Of a stretch of DNA of 64,000 bases, positions 43,726-51,900 are shown piece by piece. This DNA is from Bog-756 sp963812525 (lineage in GTDB: Bacteria; Actinomycetota; Acidimicrobiia; Acidimicrobiales; RAAP-2). Position numbers and translations under genes: made by a program. The stretch is taken from NCBI GenBank assembly GCA_963812525.1, contig CAWEVL010000011.1, positions 1,286,526 through 1,350,525 on the forward strand, written 5' to 3'. Within the stretch, counting starts at the first letter, position 1. Every line of letters begins with the position of its first letter. The notes below the pieces were generated by a model, which ran no database searches, was not told the origin of the DNA, and saw nothing but the letters and a program-made list of their open reading frames with translations.

Positions 43726-45195
43726 TCATCGAAAGTCCGGGGGCGCCATGAAGCCCCCAACAATGGGCTCGAGCCTTCGGGCGATGTCGATAGTGGTCCG
43801 ATCCTCTAGGTACGGCCCAACAATCTGGACTCCCACAGGGACCCCCCCTGGTGTGCAACCGATGGGTGCCACTGTCGATGGGAGATACGCCATTCCCACC
43901 ATCCCGGGCCAAACAAGTTGATCCATGTACGGGCGAGCTCCGCTTGCGCCATCCAGCTTGCGAAAGATGATCATGTCTCCGAATCGATCATTGTGAGGGA
44001 TGGCCACGCAAGGAGTTGCTGGACACAGTAAGGCGTCGTAGTTGTGAAAAAACTCTTCCCACGCGTTGCGGAACTCTTGGCGCACCTCATTGGCGATGAT
44101 CCATTGGGCGTGCCTAGAACTGCCGCCGCGAGCAGCTCGAGCCAGCTGGGAGTCTCCGGGTACGAAGGCTGCGAATGGAGCGAGATGACTCATGAAAGGA
44201 CTACCGGCCAGCGGCAATCCGTGACAGAGAGTCGCGTAAAGGAGTTGTTGATAGACGCGAAATGCATCGCCGAGCCGGAAGTTCGGTCGAGCATGCTCGT
44301 GGACACTTACGCCTTCTCCACGAAGCGCGGTTATCGCGCCGCGGAGGGCGTCGAGGACATCCGGTTCCGTCGGACAGTCATCATCGTCTAGCCACGCGGC
44401 AATCCGATAGCCGGTGAGACAGGACTTTGAAGGCTCGGGAAGTGTGAGTCTCCAACCGACGGCATCGGAGGGTTCGGGACCAGCGATCACATCTAGAGCA
44501 AGTTCGAGGTCATTGGCAGATCGAGCGAGTGGACCTGGCGTGGCCATATCGAGTTCGGCGCGGAAGCCAGGGCGCCGTGAAGGATCGGGTGGATCGGCCA
44601 CGACCCTGTATGAGGGCTTGTGGCCATAGATACCGCAATAGTGCGCTGGGGTGCGAATAGATCCACCGATGTCTCCTCCAAGTTCGAGACCCGTGAGCCC
44701 CGCGGCGATGGCAACCGCAGAACCACCGGATGAACCTCCCGACGATCGAGCGAGGTCCCAGGGATTGTTCGTACGACCGAATACTGGGTTGTTGGTCTGC
44801 ACGTCGATACCCGCTGTCGCCATGTTGGTCTTACCAAAGATGATGGCACCGGCGCTTCGAAGCCTGGCCACCGGCAGGGCATCTGAATCGGGGATCCAGC
44901 GTGACTGCTCTCTCGTGCCAAATGTGGTACGCATCCCAGCGGTCGCAAATTGGTCCTTTACGGTCATTGGCAGGCCATGGAGGGCCCCCAGAGACTCGCC
45001 GCGTCTCGCCGCGTCATCGGCGGCGTCCGCCTCGGCGCGCGCTCGGTCTGACTGGACCGTCACGACCGCGTTGAGTGAGGGTCCATAGGTTGCGATCCGC
45101 TGCAGATAGCGCTCCAGCAGCTCTCGACTCGAGATCGAACCGTCTTGCAAGCCGGCGACCAGTTCGGTCGCCGACATAAATGCGAGGGCCTCCAT
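43726..45195 (-). CDS. Amidase (amidase-signature family)
   Basis: 489 residues. The Ser-cisSer-Lys triad can be placed: Lys80 in LHGLPMTVKDQ, Ser155 in SSGGSSGGSA and Ser179 in GGDIGGSIRTPA, with the conserved AGLTGLELGGDIGGS block. The C-terminal half includes LLCPATPCVAIPHND and PIGCTPGGVPVGVQIVGPYLEDRTTIDIARRLE, typical of the family. It probably hydrolyses a small amide or carbamate and is unlikely to be GatA, since no gatB or gatC is present. A TetR gene is divergent, with 53 bases between them. Start ATG 45195. Confidence 0.9.
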   Translation of the reverse strand: MEALAFMSATELVAGLQDGSISSRELLERYLQRIATYGPSLNAVVTVQSDRARAEADAADDAARRGESLGALHGLPMTVKDQFATAGMRTTFGTREQSRWIPDSDALPVARLRSAGAIIFGKTNMATAGIDVQTNNPVFGRTNNPWDLARSSGGSSGGSAVAIAAGLTGLELGGDIGGSIRTPAHYCGIYGHKPSYRVVADPPDPSRRPGFRAELDMATPGPLARSANDLELALDVIAGPEPSDAVGWRLTLPEPSKSCLTGYRIAAWLDDDDCPTEPDVLDALRGAITALRGEGVSVHEHARPNFRLGDAFRVYQQLLYATLCHGLPLAGSPFMSHLAPFAAFVPGDSQLARAARGGSSRHAQWIIANEVRQEFRNAWEEFFHNYDALLCPATPCVAIPHNDRFGDMIIFRKLDGASGARPYMDQLVWPGMVGMAYLPSTVAPIGCTPGGVPVGVQIVGPYLEDRTTIDIARRLEPIVGGFMAPPDFR

Positions 45196-45203
45196 GAGCT
45201 AAA

Positions 45204-45235
45204 TATAGAGCTACTATAAGAATAGGGCAACTCTA
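45204..45235. promoter_or_regulatory. Putative TetR operator between amidase and tetR-type gene
   Basis: TAGAG (45206-45210) and CTCTA (45231-45235) form an inverted repeat with a 20-base spacer inside a very AT-rich gap. The position between divergent regulator and enzyme genes fits a shared operator. This is an inference from position. Confidence 0.4.
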
Positions 45236-45248
45236 AAAGAGGTGGAGG

Positions 45249-45851
45249 ATGGGCCTTCGAGAGCAAAAGAAGCTGCAAACACGCCGAGCGCTGCTCGACA
45301 CCGCCATCACTATGTTTCGATCCGTCGGCTATGAGGAGACCCGGATCCTCGACGTTGTCGTGGAGGTAGGAGTTTCCGAAGCGACATTCTTCAACTACTT
45401 CCCGAGCAAGGACGCCCTCCTCGAGGAGTACGTCTTGCAGTTGAAGGAGGCCTACACCGCGCTGCTTGAATACGAGGTGCAGGATACGGGCCGTCCAGTC
45501 GTAGATCGGATCTGCGAGTTGGTGCAACTGGTGGGCACTTCCTTCAGCGGCGATCACGAGTTCATGGCAATCCTCCTCGGTCGTACCAGCCTGTTTTTCG
45601 GCTCTACCGGACCATCGAAGGTCAAGGACCACGAGAACTTCGAGCTTCTGGCTGATCTGTTTCGCCAAGGACAGCGGGGCGGAGAGATTCGCTCTGGCTG
45701 GAATCCATTGCAGTTGGCGGAGATCCTTACCTCCATCCAACTCCTTACCATCGCAAACTGGGTTACCGAGTGGTGGGACGACCCCGGCCAACTCGATCCA
45801 CGACTCTCTGACGCCATGGTGATCTTCCTTCAAGGCTGCCAGAACGGATGA
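45249..45851 (+). CDS. TetR/AcrR-family transcriptional regulator
   Basis: 200 residues. The HTH is LREQKKLQTRRALLDTAITMFRSVGYEETRILDVVVEVGVSEATFFNYFPSKDALLEEY, followed by a helical ligand domain ending AEILTSIQLLTIANWVTEWWDDPGQLDPRLSDAMVIFLQGCQ. It probably represses the divergent amidase gene and itself, releasing on binding an amide or its product. A strong terminator follows the gene at 45933. Start ATG 45249, behind GAGGTGGAGG. Confidence 0.9.
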   Translation: MGLREQKKLQTRRALLDTAITMFRSVGYEETRILDVVVEVGVSEATFFNYFPSKDALLEEYVLQLKEAYTALLEYEVQDTGRPVVDRICELVQLVGTSFSGDHEFMAILLGRTSLFFGSTGPSKVKDHENFELLADLFRQGQRGGEIRSGWNPLQLAEILTSIQLLTIANWVTEWWDDPGQLDPRLSDAMVIFLQGCQNG

Positions 45852-45932
45852 TTACAATCCTCTTCGAGGTGAGCGCCGAGGCGGAAAACAGTCAGCTCGC
45901 CGCGCTGACATCCCGGAACGACCAACGGGTAA

Positions 45933-45964
45933 TCCCCGTGAGCCGCCGCTCCGGGGCCTTTTTG
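45933..45964 (+). terminator. Rho-independent terminator after the TetR-type gene
   Basis: CCCCG...GAGC-CGCC-GCTC...CGGGG forms a near-perfect GC stem directly followed by CCTTTTT. It ends transcription from the TetR gene about 80 bases past its stop. Confidence 0.8.
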
Positions 45965-45976
45965 TTGGATCACGTG

Positions 45977-46397
45977 ATGGTGATATGCCTGGCTTTGGCC
46001 GCAGCATTACTCTTCGGCATTTCTTCCGTATTGATGCGCTCCAAAGCGAGCGTTGCTGCAGACACCCAGTCCCTTCGTCTGGGCTGATCGCACATTTGGC
46101 ACGAGAGCCCGTGTGTGGCTAATTGGCGTGGGGGCCCAATGCGGAGGTTTCGGGCTTCAAACAACGGCATTGGCATTGGGCTCCCTCGCCTTGGTCCAAT
46201 CGCTAGGGCCGTTCAGCCTGCTCTTGGCTATACCGTTAGCCGCGCGATTTTCTGGCAAGCGACTACGCCGGTCCGATTGGTTGGGGTGTCTGGCGACCGT
46301 CGGAGGCCTGACGACATTCCTCGCCATCGCGGCTCCGGATAGTGGACGGACGGATACACCGAAACACCGACTGCGGGCTGCTGCCCGAAAACCCTAG
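45977..46397 (+). pseudogene. EamA/DMT-type transporter, frameshifted and truncated
   Basis: ATG 45977 opens MVICLALAAALLFGISSVLMRSKASVAADTQSLRLG, a first EamA helix; the sequence then shifts frame near 46085 into VWLIGVGAQCGGFGLQTTALALGSLALVQSLGPFSLLLAIPLAARF and RRSDWLGCLATVGGLTTFLAIAAPDSG. About four of ten expected helices are present, and the frame ends where the next gene's 3' end lies at 46394. The second half is missing, so this is a decayed transporter gene. Confidence 0.75.
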
Positions 46398-46819
46398 AAG
46401 CTCGGTCTGGGCGTCAGGACCATCAGGGGGATAATGCGCTCGGTGTTCCGCGCGATGTCAGCGAGCTGCGGATAGCGCTCTGCTGCTCTCGCGAAGAGAC
46501 GGTCGCGCTCGTCGCCGGTGGCCTCCTCCGCTACGACCTCAATCGTCTCGCTACTGACATCGATCCTCGTGACCGGGTGCACCTTTAGGTTGTGATACCG
46601 GGCTGGATGCTTCGGCGCTCCTCCGTTCGCGGCCCAGATGAAGTAGCGCCCATCGTCGGGCAGGTACGCGACTGGGTTGACGCGGATCGCACCGGACATC
46701 GCGCCGGTGTGGTGGAGCAAAAGGAGAGGAGTCTCCTCCCATATGCCGCCGACTCGTCCGCTGTTGGCCCGAAATTCACCGATCACTTTGGCGTTGTACT
46801 CATCGGATGACTCAGCCAT
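46394..46819 (-). CDS. F420-dependent deazaflavin nitroreductase (Ddn-like)
   Basis: 141 residues from ATG 46819. The Ddn/nitroreductase pattern is clear: NAKVIGEFRANSGRVGGIWEETPLLLLHHTGAMSGAIRVNPVAYLPDDGRYFIWAANGGAPKHPARYHNLKVHPVTRIDV, then a C-terminal strand with ARNTERIIPLMVLTPR. Family members are split-barrel proteins that bind deazaflavin F420 and reduce quinones or nitroaromatics; Mycobacterium Ddn activates pretomanid. This supports an F420-producing actinobacterial host. The 3' end touches the broken EamA gene. Confidence 0.9.
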   Translation of the reverse strand: MAESSDEYNAKVIGEFRANSGRVGGIWEETPLLLLHHTGAMSGAIRVNPVAYLPDDGRYFIWAANGGAPKHPARYHNLKVHPVTRIDVSSETIEVVAEEATGDERDRLFARAAERYPQLADIARNTERIIPLMVLTPRPSF

Positions 46820-46916
46820 TGCGGCTCCTCTCGTCCTCATCGTCGCTTAGGCTCTGAGGGCGATTGGCCATCCCGACCCTCTGTGACCGTGTGCTCCTCG
46901 CTCTGGCTGCGCACCC

Positions 46917-47438
46917 CTACGAGGTCCGCAGCGTCGAATCAGTCTCAAGGAGAGTCTTGAGACTGGAAAGAACGGCAGGCCAGCCCTCAGAGATGGCTTG
47001 AAGAACATCGCTACCAGGCTCGAACCCGTCGTGGACAACGGTGAGCTTTACGGCCCCGTGCCCGAGGTCCTCAATGTCGAAGGCCACCTTGGAGCGGGGT
47101 TCAGCCCGCCACGCATCAGCGGTGGCTTCGTCCATCCCGACCCCGGCGGCCCATTCGGGCGTAATCGTGTGCCAGGCGTAAGCCAACCGGCGGTAGGGAT
47201 CGGACTCGAGGATCACCTGTTCGGGATCGCTCACGACTAATCCGACCTCCTCGTGGGCCATGTCGTAGGTGGAGCCCTTCTTCCAGTCCGATTGAAAGGT
47301 CTTCTCACCAGCCCTTTGGTGCCGCCAGTAGCGCTTCATGAGGGCGGGGTCGGTGAGGCCCTGCCAGACGCGCTCGGGCGTGGCCTGAATGTAGATCGGG
47401 TAGGTGAAGCTCGTCATCTGGTCGCTGCGTGCATCCAT
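46917..47438 (-). CDS. SRPBCC/AHSA1-like domain protein
   Basis: 173 residues. The N-terminal FTYPIYIQATPERVWQGLTDPALMKRYWRH is the SRPBCC opening; YRRLAYAWHTITPEW and DIEDLGHGAVKLTVVHDGFEPGSDVLQAISEGWPAVLSSLKTLLE complete the helix-grip fold. Members bind hydrophobic ligands or act as co-chaperones and are often paired with an ArsR repressor, absent here. It is cytoplasmic. Start ATG 47438; the first residues MDARSDQM may be an extension, with a second Met seven codons in. Confidence 0.85.
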   Translation of the reverse strand: MDARSDQMTSFTYPIYIQATPERVWQGLTDPALMKRYWRHQRAGEKTFQSDWKKGSTYDMAHEEVGLVVSDPEQVILESDPYRRLAYAWHTITPEWAAGVGMDEATADAWRAEPRSKVAFDIEDLGHGAVKLTVVHDGFEPGSDVLQAISEGWPAVLSSLKTLLETDSTLRTS

Positions 47439-47681
47439 TGCCTAGCCTCCAGTCGTCGGCCGCCCAGTTGAGATGCCTGGCATCGGACCTATCGACCCAT
47501 GCTCTAGGTAGACCCAACCTCGCGATGATAGGGCTGCCCCCGAACACCGGCTGAGGGTCGCGTTAGCTCAGTTCAGACGCGACCGATGCTCGCGGTCCGC
47601 TAACTGCCCATGATCGGCACGTCGGGGGCACGTGACTGCGGACCCGTGCTGTGCGAACATTGGGCTGAGAAGGAGGTGACG

Positions 47682-48110
47682 GTGAAGCGTTTAAACGGAG
47701 TCACAGTAACGTTCCTCTCGCTCTCACTCCTCCTGAGCGCCGCCAATAGCGTTCTGGTCTTCTTTGTCCACATTCCGGCTAATGCGAGGATCCGTCCACA
47801 TACGTACTTCCAGGAATACGGGGCGGCGGAGCTGTTGGTCGCAGGTTTAGGCTTGGTGCTCGCTGCCCTTGTCACGTTCCTCCTGTACCGACAGGGCAAG
47901 AATGACGAGCCGAAGACCGGGCGGGCTGCCTGGGCCATCTCCATTGTGGCCCTCGGTGCCGGCATCGTCGGTCTCTTGGCACTGCCTCGTTACATGTTCC
48001 TTGTTGGAATCTTCCTCATAGGGGCTTGCCTTAGCTTCTCTGCTCGACAAACCAGAGTGCCAAGCACTGAATGCCCGCCAGCTTCGAGGGCGGCGACCAT
48101 TCCTCACTAA
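47682..48110 (+). CDS. Four-helix hypothetical membrane protein
   Basis: 142 residues from GTG 47682, which is spaced correctly behind AAGGAGG (47670-47676). Four membrane helices are predicted by eye: VTVTFLSLSLLLSAANSVLVFF, AAELLVAGLGLVLAALVTFLLY, AAWAISIVALGAGIVGLLAL and MFLVGIFLIGACLSF. A short loop carries GKNDEPKTGRA. It resembles the generic small four-helix proteins of actinobacteria with no assigned role. The gene is convergent with the DUF3089 gene, 74 bases away. Confidence 0.65.
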   Translation: MKRLNGVTVTFLSLSLLLSAANSVLVFFVHIPANARIRPHTYFQEYGAAELLVAGLGLVLAALVTFLLYRQGKNDEPKTGRAAWAISIVALGAGIVGLLALPRYMFLVGIFLIGACLSFSARQTRVPSTECPPASRAATIPH

Positions 48111-48184
48111 GGCACCGGCTCAGATGTGCCTCAGACCACTTTTGGCCTGCCCTCGACCGGTACTTCGACGGTGCGAGAGCTCGA

Positions 48185-49357
48185 CTAGGCAGGTTGATTC
48201 GGCTTTTGTATTGCCACGTACGACTCAATCTCGGAATGGACAAGAGACACCAGATTGCCCATGGCGACATTCGGATCGTCGACATGCAATCCCCACCGGG
48301 CATCGGGGTAGGCCGTCAGTACTGGAGCACCCTTTTCTCCTTCGACCATGAGTACGTGTGCCCCGTTGCTAGTCACGCACGATCCGGTGTACTGGCCGTC
48401 GTATTCAACCCACGGGGTTGCAACCACAGGGGGATGGCCCATGAGGACGCCTTCCGTGGAGCTTCCGGCCACTTCTTCGGTCGGAAGCTTCGTGCGATAC
48501 ATGGAGATCAGCCTGCCACTGCCGCCACCGAGGTCAGATGGATTCGTGCACAATGATTCAGCTTTCTGACCGTCAATGACGACCGCTGGCTTCACCTTTC
48601 CAAACATTGAGTTGAAGGGAGGGGCCTCCGAGAAGGCGTTGAAACCGACGACACAACCAGTCTGAGTCGCCGATGCACAGGGACCAACCGTTGCGAACGG
48701 TCCCAGCCCAGCTTGGGTCACGGGAAGGTCCAGTCCCGTGATGATGGCCGACACCAGAAGCGTTCGGACGGCCGGGAGCCGGTCCATTTGGTCGACTATG
48801 AGGGTTGCTTCGCCCGATCCTTCCGAGTGGCCAATGAGCACAATCCCCCGTCCATGGTTGTCGTGGGCAAGGTAGTCATTCCAGGCGCTCATCACGCTGC
48901 GCTTTGCGACCTCTTGTGCCGTGTGGCTCGTCGGATCGAGACCAGTGTCTTCTCGGTACATGGGGGCGAATACCCGACAATCTTGGGAGAACGGAGAGGC
49001 TTCGAGTTCAGCGATGGCCGTCTCCTGGGAATCAACGTGGAGGTTGGCGTTGGGAGAGCGCTGTTCACTCACATTCGGATACAGGTAGAAGCAGTCCACC
49101 GGGGGGTCTGTTGCTGGTTTGTAGTCGACGATGTGTCGTGTGCCCTTGGAGTCGATCACAGTGGTCGTGAGCGGTGCAGTGCAGGGGTCATTGGTCTGAC
49201 CAGGACGGCAGAGCCACGTCGTTCCGGTGGAATCGGGAATTGGCTGTGACGCACCTGCCGCCGTCGAAGGGACAACCACACCGACCCAGCAGCTCAGAGC
49301 GACGAGACCAACGCCAACAAGTGGTCGAAAGTGCTTCGATATATCCCGCCAAGCCAC
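48185..49357 (-). CDS. Secreted DUF3089 (alpha/beta-hydrolase-like) protein
   Basis: 390 residues. A signal peptide (LVGVGLVALSCWVGVVVPSTAAGA) leads into WLCRPGQTNDPCTAPLTTTVID and DCFYLYPNVSEQ, the hallmarks of DUF3089. A serine-hydrolase elbow is present as LIGHSEGSGEA, after CRVFAPMYRE, and a possible acid and His lie in the C-terminal third (GLHVDDPN). Members are predicted exported esterase or lipase-like enzymes of unknown substrate. The four or more Cys suggest disulfides. Start ATG 49357. Confidence 0.85.
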   Translation of the reverse strand: MAWRDISKHFRPLVGVGLVALSCWVGVVVPSTAAGASQPIPDSTGTTWLCRPGQTNDPCTAPLTTTVIDSKGTRHIVDYKPATDPPVDCFYLYPNVSEQRSPNANLHVDSQETAIAELEASPFSQDCRVFAPMYREDTGLDPTSHTAQEVAKRSVMSAWNDYLAHDNHGRGIVLIGHSEGSGEATLIVDQMDRLPAVRTLLVSAIITGLDLPVTQAGLGPFATVGPCASATQTGCVVGFNAFSEAPPFNSMFGKVKPAVVIDGQKAESLCTNPSDLGGGSGRLISMYRTKLPTEEVAGSSTEGVLMGHPPVVATPWVEYDGQYTGSCVTSNGAHVLMVEGEKGAPVLTAYPDARWGLHVDDPNVAMGNLVSLVHSEIESYVAIQKPNQPA

Positions 49358-49435
49358 CTGGCAACTCTGTCAGATTTAGCGCCGGACGGCCCTTCGATGT
49401 TTGACGGTCTTGGACTTTGTGAGAGGGGGTAACCC

Positions 49436-49745
49436 AGAAACACCGGGTCGGTGGGACACCCTGGTCGTTCTGGGCACCACACTTCCCTCTTTGTCACATG
49501 GCCGTTGTGGCCTCAGGAGACGTAGGGCTGAGATCAGGGCGGCGGGGTGGCGTGCGAACGGATCCGCCTGCCCTGAATCAGCTATCCAGATCCGGTCAAT
49601 CGGTTTTGCCAGTTTCGTGCAGACTCTCTCCTCCCCCACCACGGGAGCCACGGCAGGGGCCCGAAGGGACGGTCGTTGTCTCAATGCGGCTGAGGGCAAG
49701 TGGCCGATCTCGGCCCAGAAGTGAAGGCCTGAGAGCTCGCTGGTA
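49436..49745 (+). repeat. Dispersed intergenic repeat, double copy H
   Basis: The first copy runs from GTGGGACACCCTGG through CCCTCTTTGTCACATGGCCG and GGCCTCAGGAGACGTAGGGCTGAGAT. A second, partial copy begins near 49670 with GGTCGTTGTCTCAATGCGGCTGAGGG and GATCTCGGCCCAGAAG. Two units in one gap suggest a tandem or nested event. Confidence 0.65.
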
Positions 49746-50045
49746 CCCTCCGGCCACAACGGCTGGTCCTGCGCGCCCGGAACATTTCGGCGCTACTCCG
49801 CTGGCCACGACGGTGACACACCCGTGTCCATCAAGTGCCATTTTGGTGTGTTCGGGCAGTGTGACGGCATCGTGCTCATCCAGCGTGCCGGCCTGCGCTC
49901 GATGTGAGGCATCAGAAGTAAGAAGAACCTTGTGTTGATTACATTGTCCATGATAGCCGTCACCCAATTCAGTTTGCTTCTAGCGCGGCGCCGGAAGCAG
50001 GGTTGGCATCGTTCAGCCTTAATGGAATAGAGCCGGGAGGACGCG
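49746..50045. other. Intergenic region upstream of the saccharopine dehydrogenase-like gene
   Basis: No recognised gene. The purine-rich GCCGGGAGGACGCG at about 50031-50044 is the likely ribosome-binding region of the following gene. Confidence 0.4.
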
Positions 50046-51263
50046 ATGCGGGTATTGGTAATTGGATCGGGCGGAGTCGGGAGCGCCGTGGCCAGGACAG
50101 CAGCAAAGTGGGGCCTCTTCGAGCACATGGGTGTGGCCGACTACGACCTCCGACGGGCCCAGCGGGCCACCAGCGGGCACGGCAACCGGTTCGCAGCGCT
50201 TCAGCTCGACGCCGGCGACGAGAGGGCAGTGGTGGAGATGATCAGGAGCGAACGTGCGGACGTCGTCCTCAACGCCCTCGATCCCCGCTTCGTGATGCCG
50301 GTGTTCCGGGCGGCATTCGAGGCCCGGGTGACCTACCTCGACATGGCCATGTCCCTGTCTCATCCGCACCCGACCGAGCCCTACCGCCTCCCCGGGATCC
50401 AGCTCGGGGACGAGCAGTTCGCCATGAACGAGCAGTGGAAGGAGCGGGGACTGCTGGCCCTGTGTGGCATCGGTGTCGAGCCCGGGCTCTCCGACGTCTT
50501 CGCGCGCTACGCTGCTGACCACCTCTTTTCCTCGATCGACGAGATCGGAGTCCGGGACGGCGCGAACCTCTCGGTCAAAGGTTACGACTTCGCCCCATCG
50601 TTCTCGATCTGGACCACCATCGAAGAGTGCCTCAACCCCCCCGTCGTCTGGGAGCGGGGCAAGGGGTGGTTCACGACGGAGCCCTTCAGCGAGCCCGAGA
50701 CCTTCGTATTCCCCGCCGACATCGGTCCCGTTGAGTGCGTCAACGTGGAGCACGAGGAGGTTCTCCTCATTCCCCGTTGGGTCGAGGCCAGAAGGGTGAC
50801 GTTCAAGTACGGGCTGGGCGAGGAGTTCATAAACGTGCTCGCCACGCTGCACAAGATCGGTCTCGACTCGACCATCCCAATCCGTGTCGGCGGCGTGGAG
50901 GTCTCTCCACGAGACGTGGTCGCCGGGTGCCTGCCCGACCCCGCCGAGATAGGGCACCTGATGTCCGGGCTCACCTGCGCGGGCACCTGGGTGACGGGCA
51001 CCGGCACCGACGGCGCCCGGCGCGAGGTTTACCTCCACCACATCGTCGACAACGCATGGTGCATGGAGGAGTTCGACTCCCAGGCCGTGGTCTGGCAGAC
51101 CGCCATGAACCCGGTCGTCGCCCTCGAGCTGCTCGCATCCGGAGCCTGGTCCGGCACCGGTGTTCTCGGGCCCGAGGCCCTGCCGGCAGACCCCTTCCTC
51201 GACCTCGTCAACAGCCACGGGGCCCCCTGGGGCCTTGACGAGCGCATGCCGACGCCGACCTGA
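50046..51263 (+). CDS. Saccharopine dehydrogenase-like protein
   Basis: 405 residues from ATG 50046. The N-terminal Rossmann fold shows VLVIGSGGVGSAVARTAAKW and the acidic strand end GVADYD; the catalytic-domain pattern continues with RADVVLNALDPRFVMPVFRAAFEARVTYLDMAM and GIGVEPGLSDVFARYAADHLF, as in Sacchrp_dh_NADP proteins. In plants and fungi these enzymes act on lysine degradation or synthesis, but bacterial homologs have varied, often unknown substrates (homospermidine or carboxynorspermidine types are alternatives). No lysine-pathway genes are nearby. It appears complete. Confidence 0.87.
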   Translation: MRVLVIGSGGVGSAVARTAAKWGLFEHMGVADYDLRRAQRATSGHGNRFAALQLDAGDERAVVEMIRSERADVVLNALDPRFVMPVFRAAFEARVTYLDMAMSLSHPHPTEPYRLPGIQLGDEQFAMNEQWKERGLLALCGIGVEPGLSDVFARYAADHLFSSIDEIGVRDGANLSVKGYDFAPSFSIWTTIEECLNPPVVWERGKGWFTTEPFSEPETFVFPADIGPVECVNVEHEEVLLIPRWVEARRVTFKYGLGEEFINVLATLHKIGLDSTIPIRVGGVEVSPRDVVAGCLPDPAEIGHLMSGLTCAGTWVTGTGTDGARREVYLHHIVDNAWCMEEFDSQAVVWQTAMNPVVALELLASGAWSGTGVLGPEALPADPFLDLVNSHGAPWGLDERMPTPT

Positions 51264-51900
51264 GGCTGACCCCGGCGCGCCTTGGAGGACGACCCGCCAC
51301 CGCCCTAAGCCTCGATACAGCTGAGACTAACGTCCCATGGCCCGTCGTTGTGGCGCGGATTCGACCGGCCTTCTGGTGTGAGTCTCCGTAAGGGCTTCCA
51401 CATTCCCGGGAGAGTCGTGATCCTCAAAGTGGGCATGTTTGACAGACAGGACGCCGCATTGGCCGGATTGGCCGGTGATCTACCGCTGGGCCCAGTGCGA
51501 CCTCCGTTCCGAACCGGCTGAGGTTCACTACTACGCCCGCAGCGCGACCGAGGCCGGAGGTCCGACTATGAGGTCCGAGTTCCAGTGATAGAGAGCAGAG
51601 CTGTGCCACAGCGAGAGGGTCCGCTCGCGTCACCGCTTCGACGGGGACCGCACTCCGATGGGTCAACGTGTTCATGATTGACCCTGGGACTACAGGGATG
51701 GCCCTGAGCTCGATTGAAATTGTCACTTAACATGGGGTTGACGGCACTGAGAGTGTTCCCTACCATGGCTCTAGGTAACAGGGGCGAGGACGCAGAGCCT
51801 TCAAATTCTGCTTAACGTTCGATATTGATTAGGCGCAACCCTCAGCCCCATCTCGGGGGCCGAGGCCCAGGCACCGGATCGGGACGGGCGAGGGGTTCGG
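51264..51900. other. Intergenic region with partial repeat copy I
   Basis: CCTCGATACAGCTGAGACTAACG near 51310 and GGCCCGTCGTTGTGGCGCGG resemble degraded dispersed-repeat core sequences. A short frame (51475-51588, ending VHYYARSATEAGG...SEFQ) looks weakly protein-like but is too short to call. The remainder is the leader of the PQQ-propeller gene. Confidence 0.45.

Noticed and set aside
45848..46087. Start at ATG 45848 overlapping the TetR stop, read as a coupled gene
   Set aside because: A strong terminator (45933-45964) lies inside this frame, and EamA-like sequence begins only at 45977, so the upstream part is noncoding.
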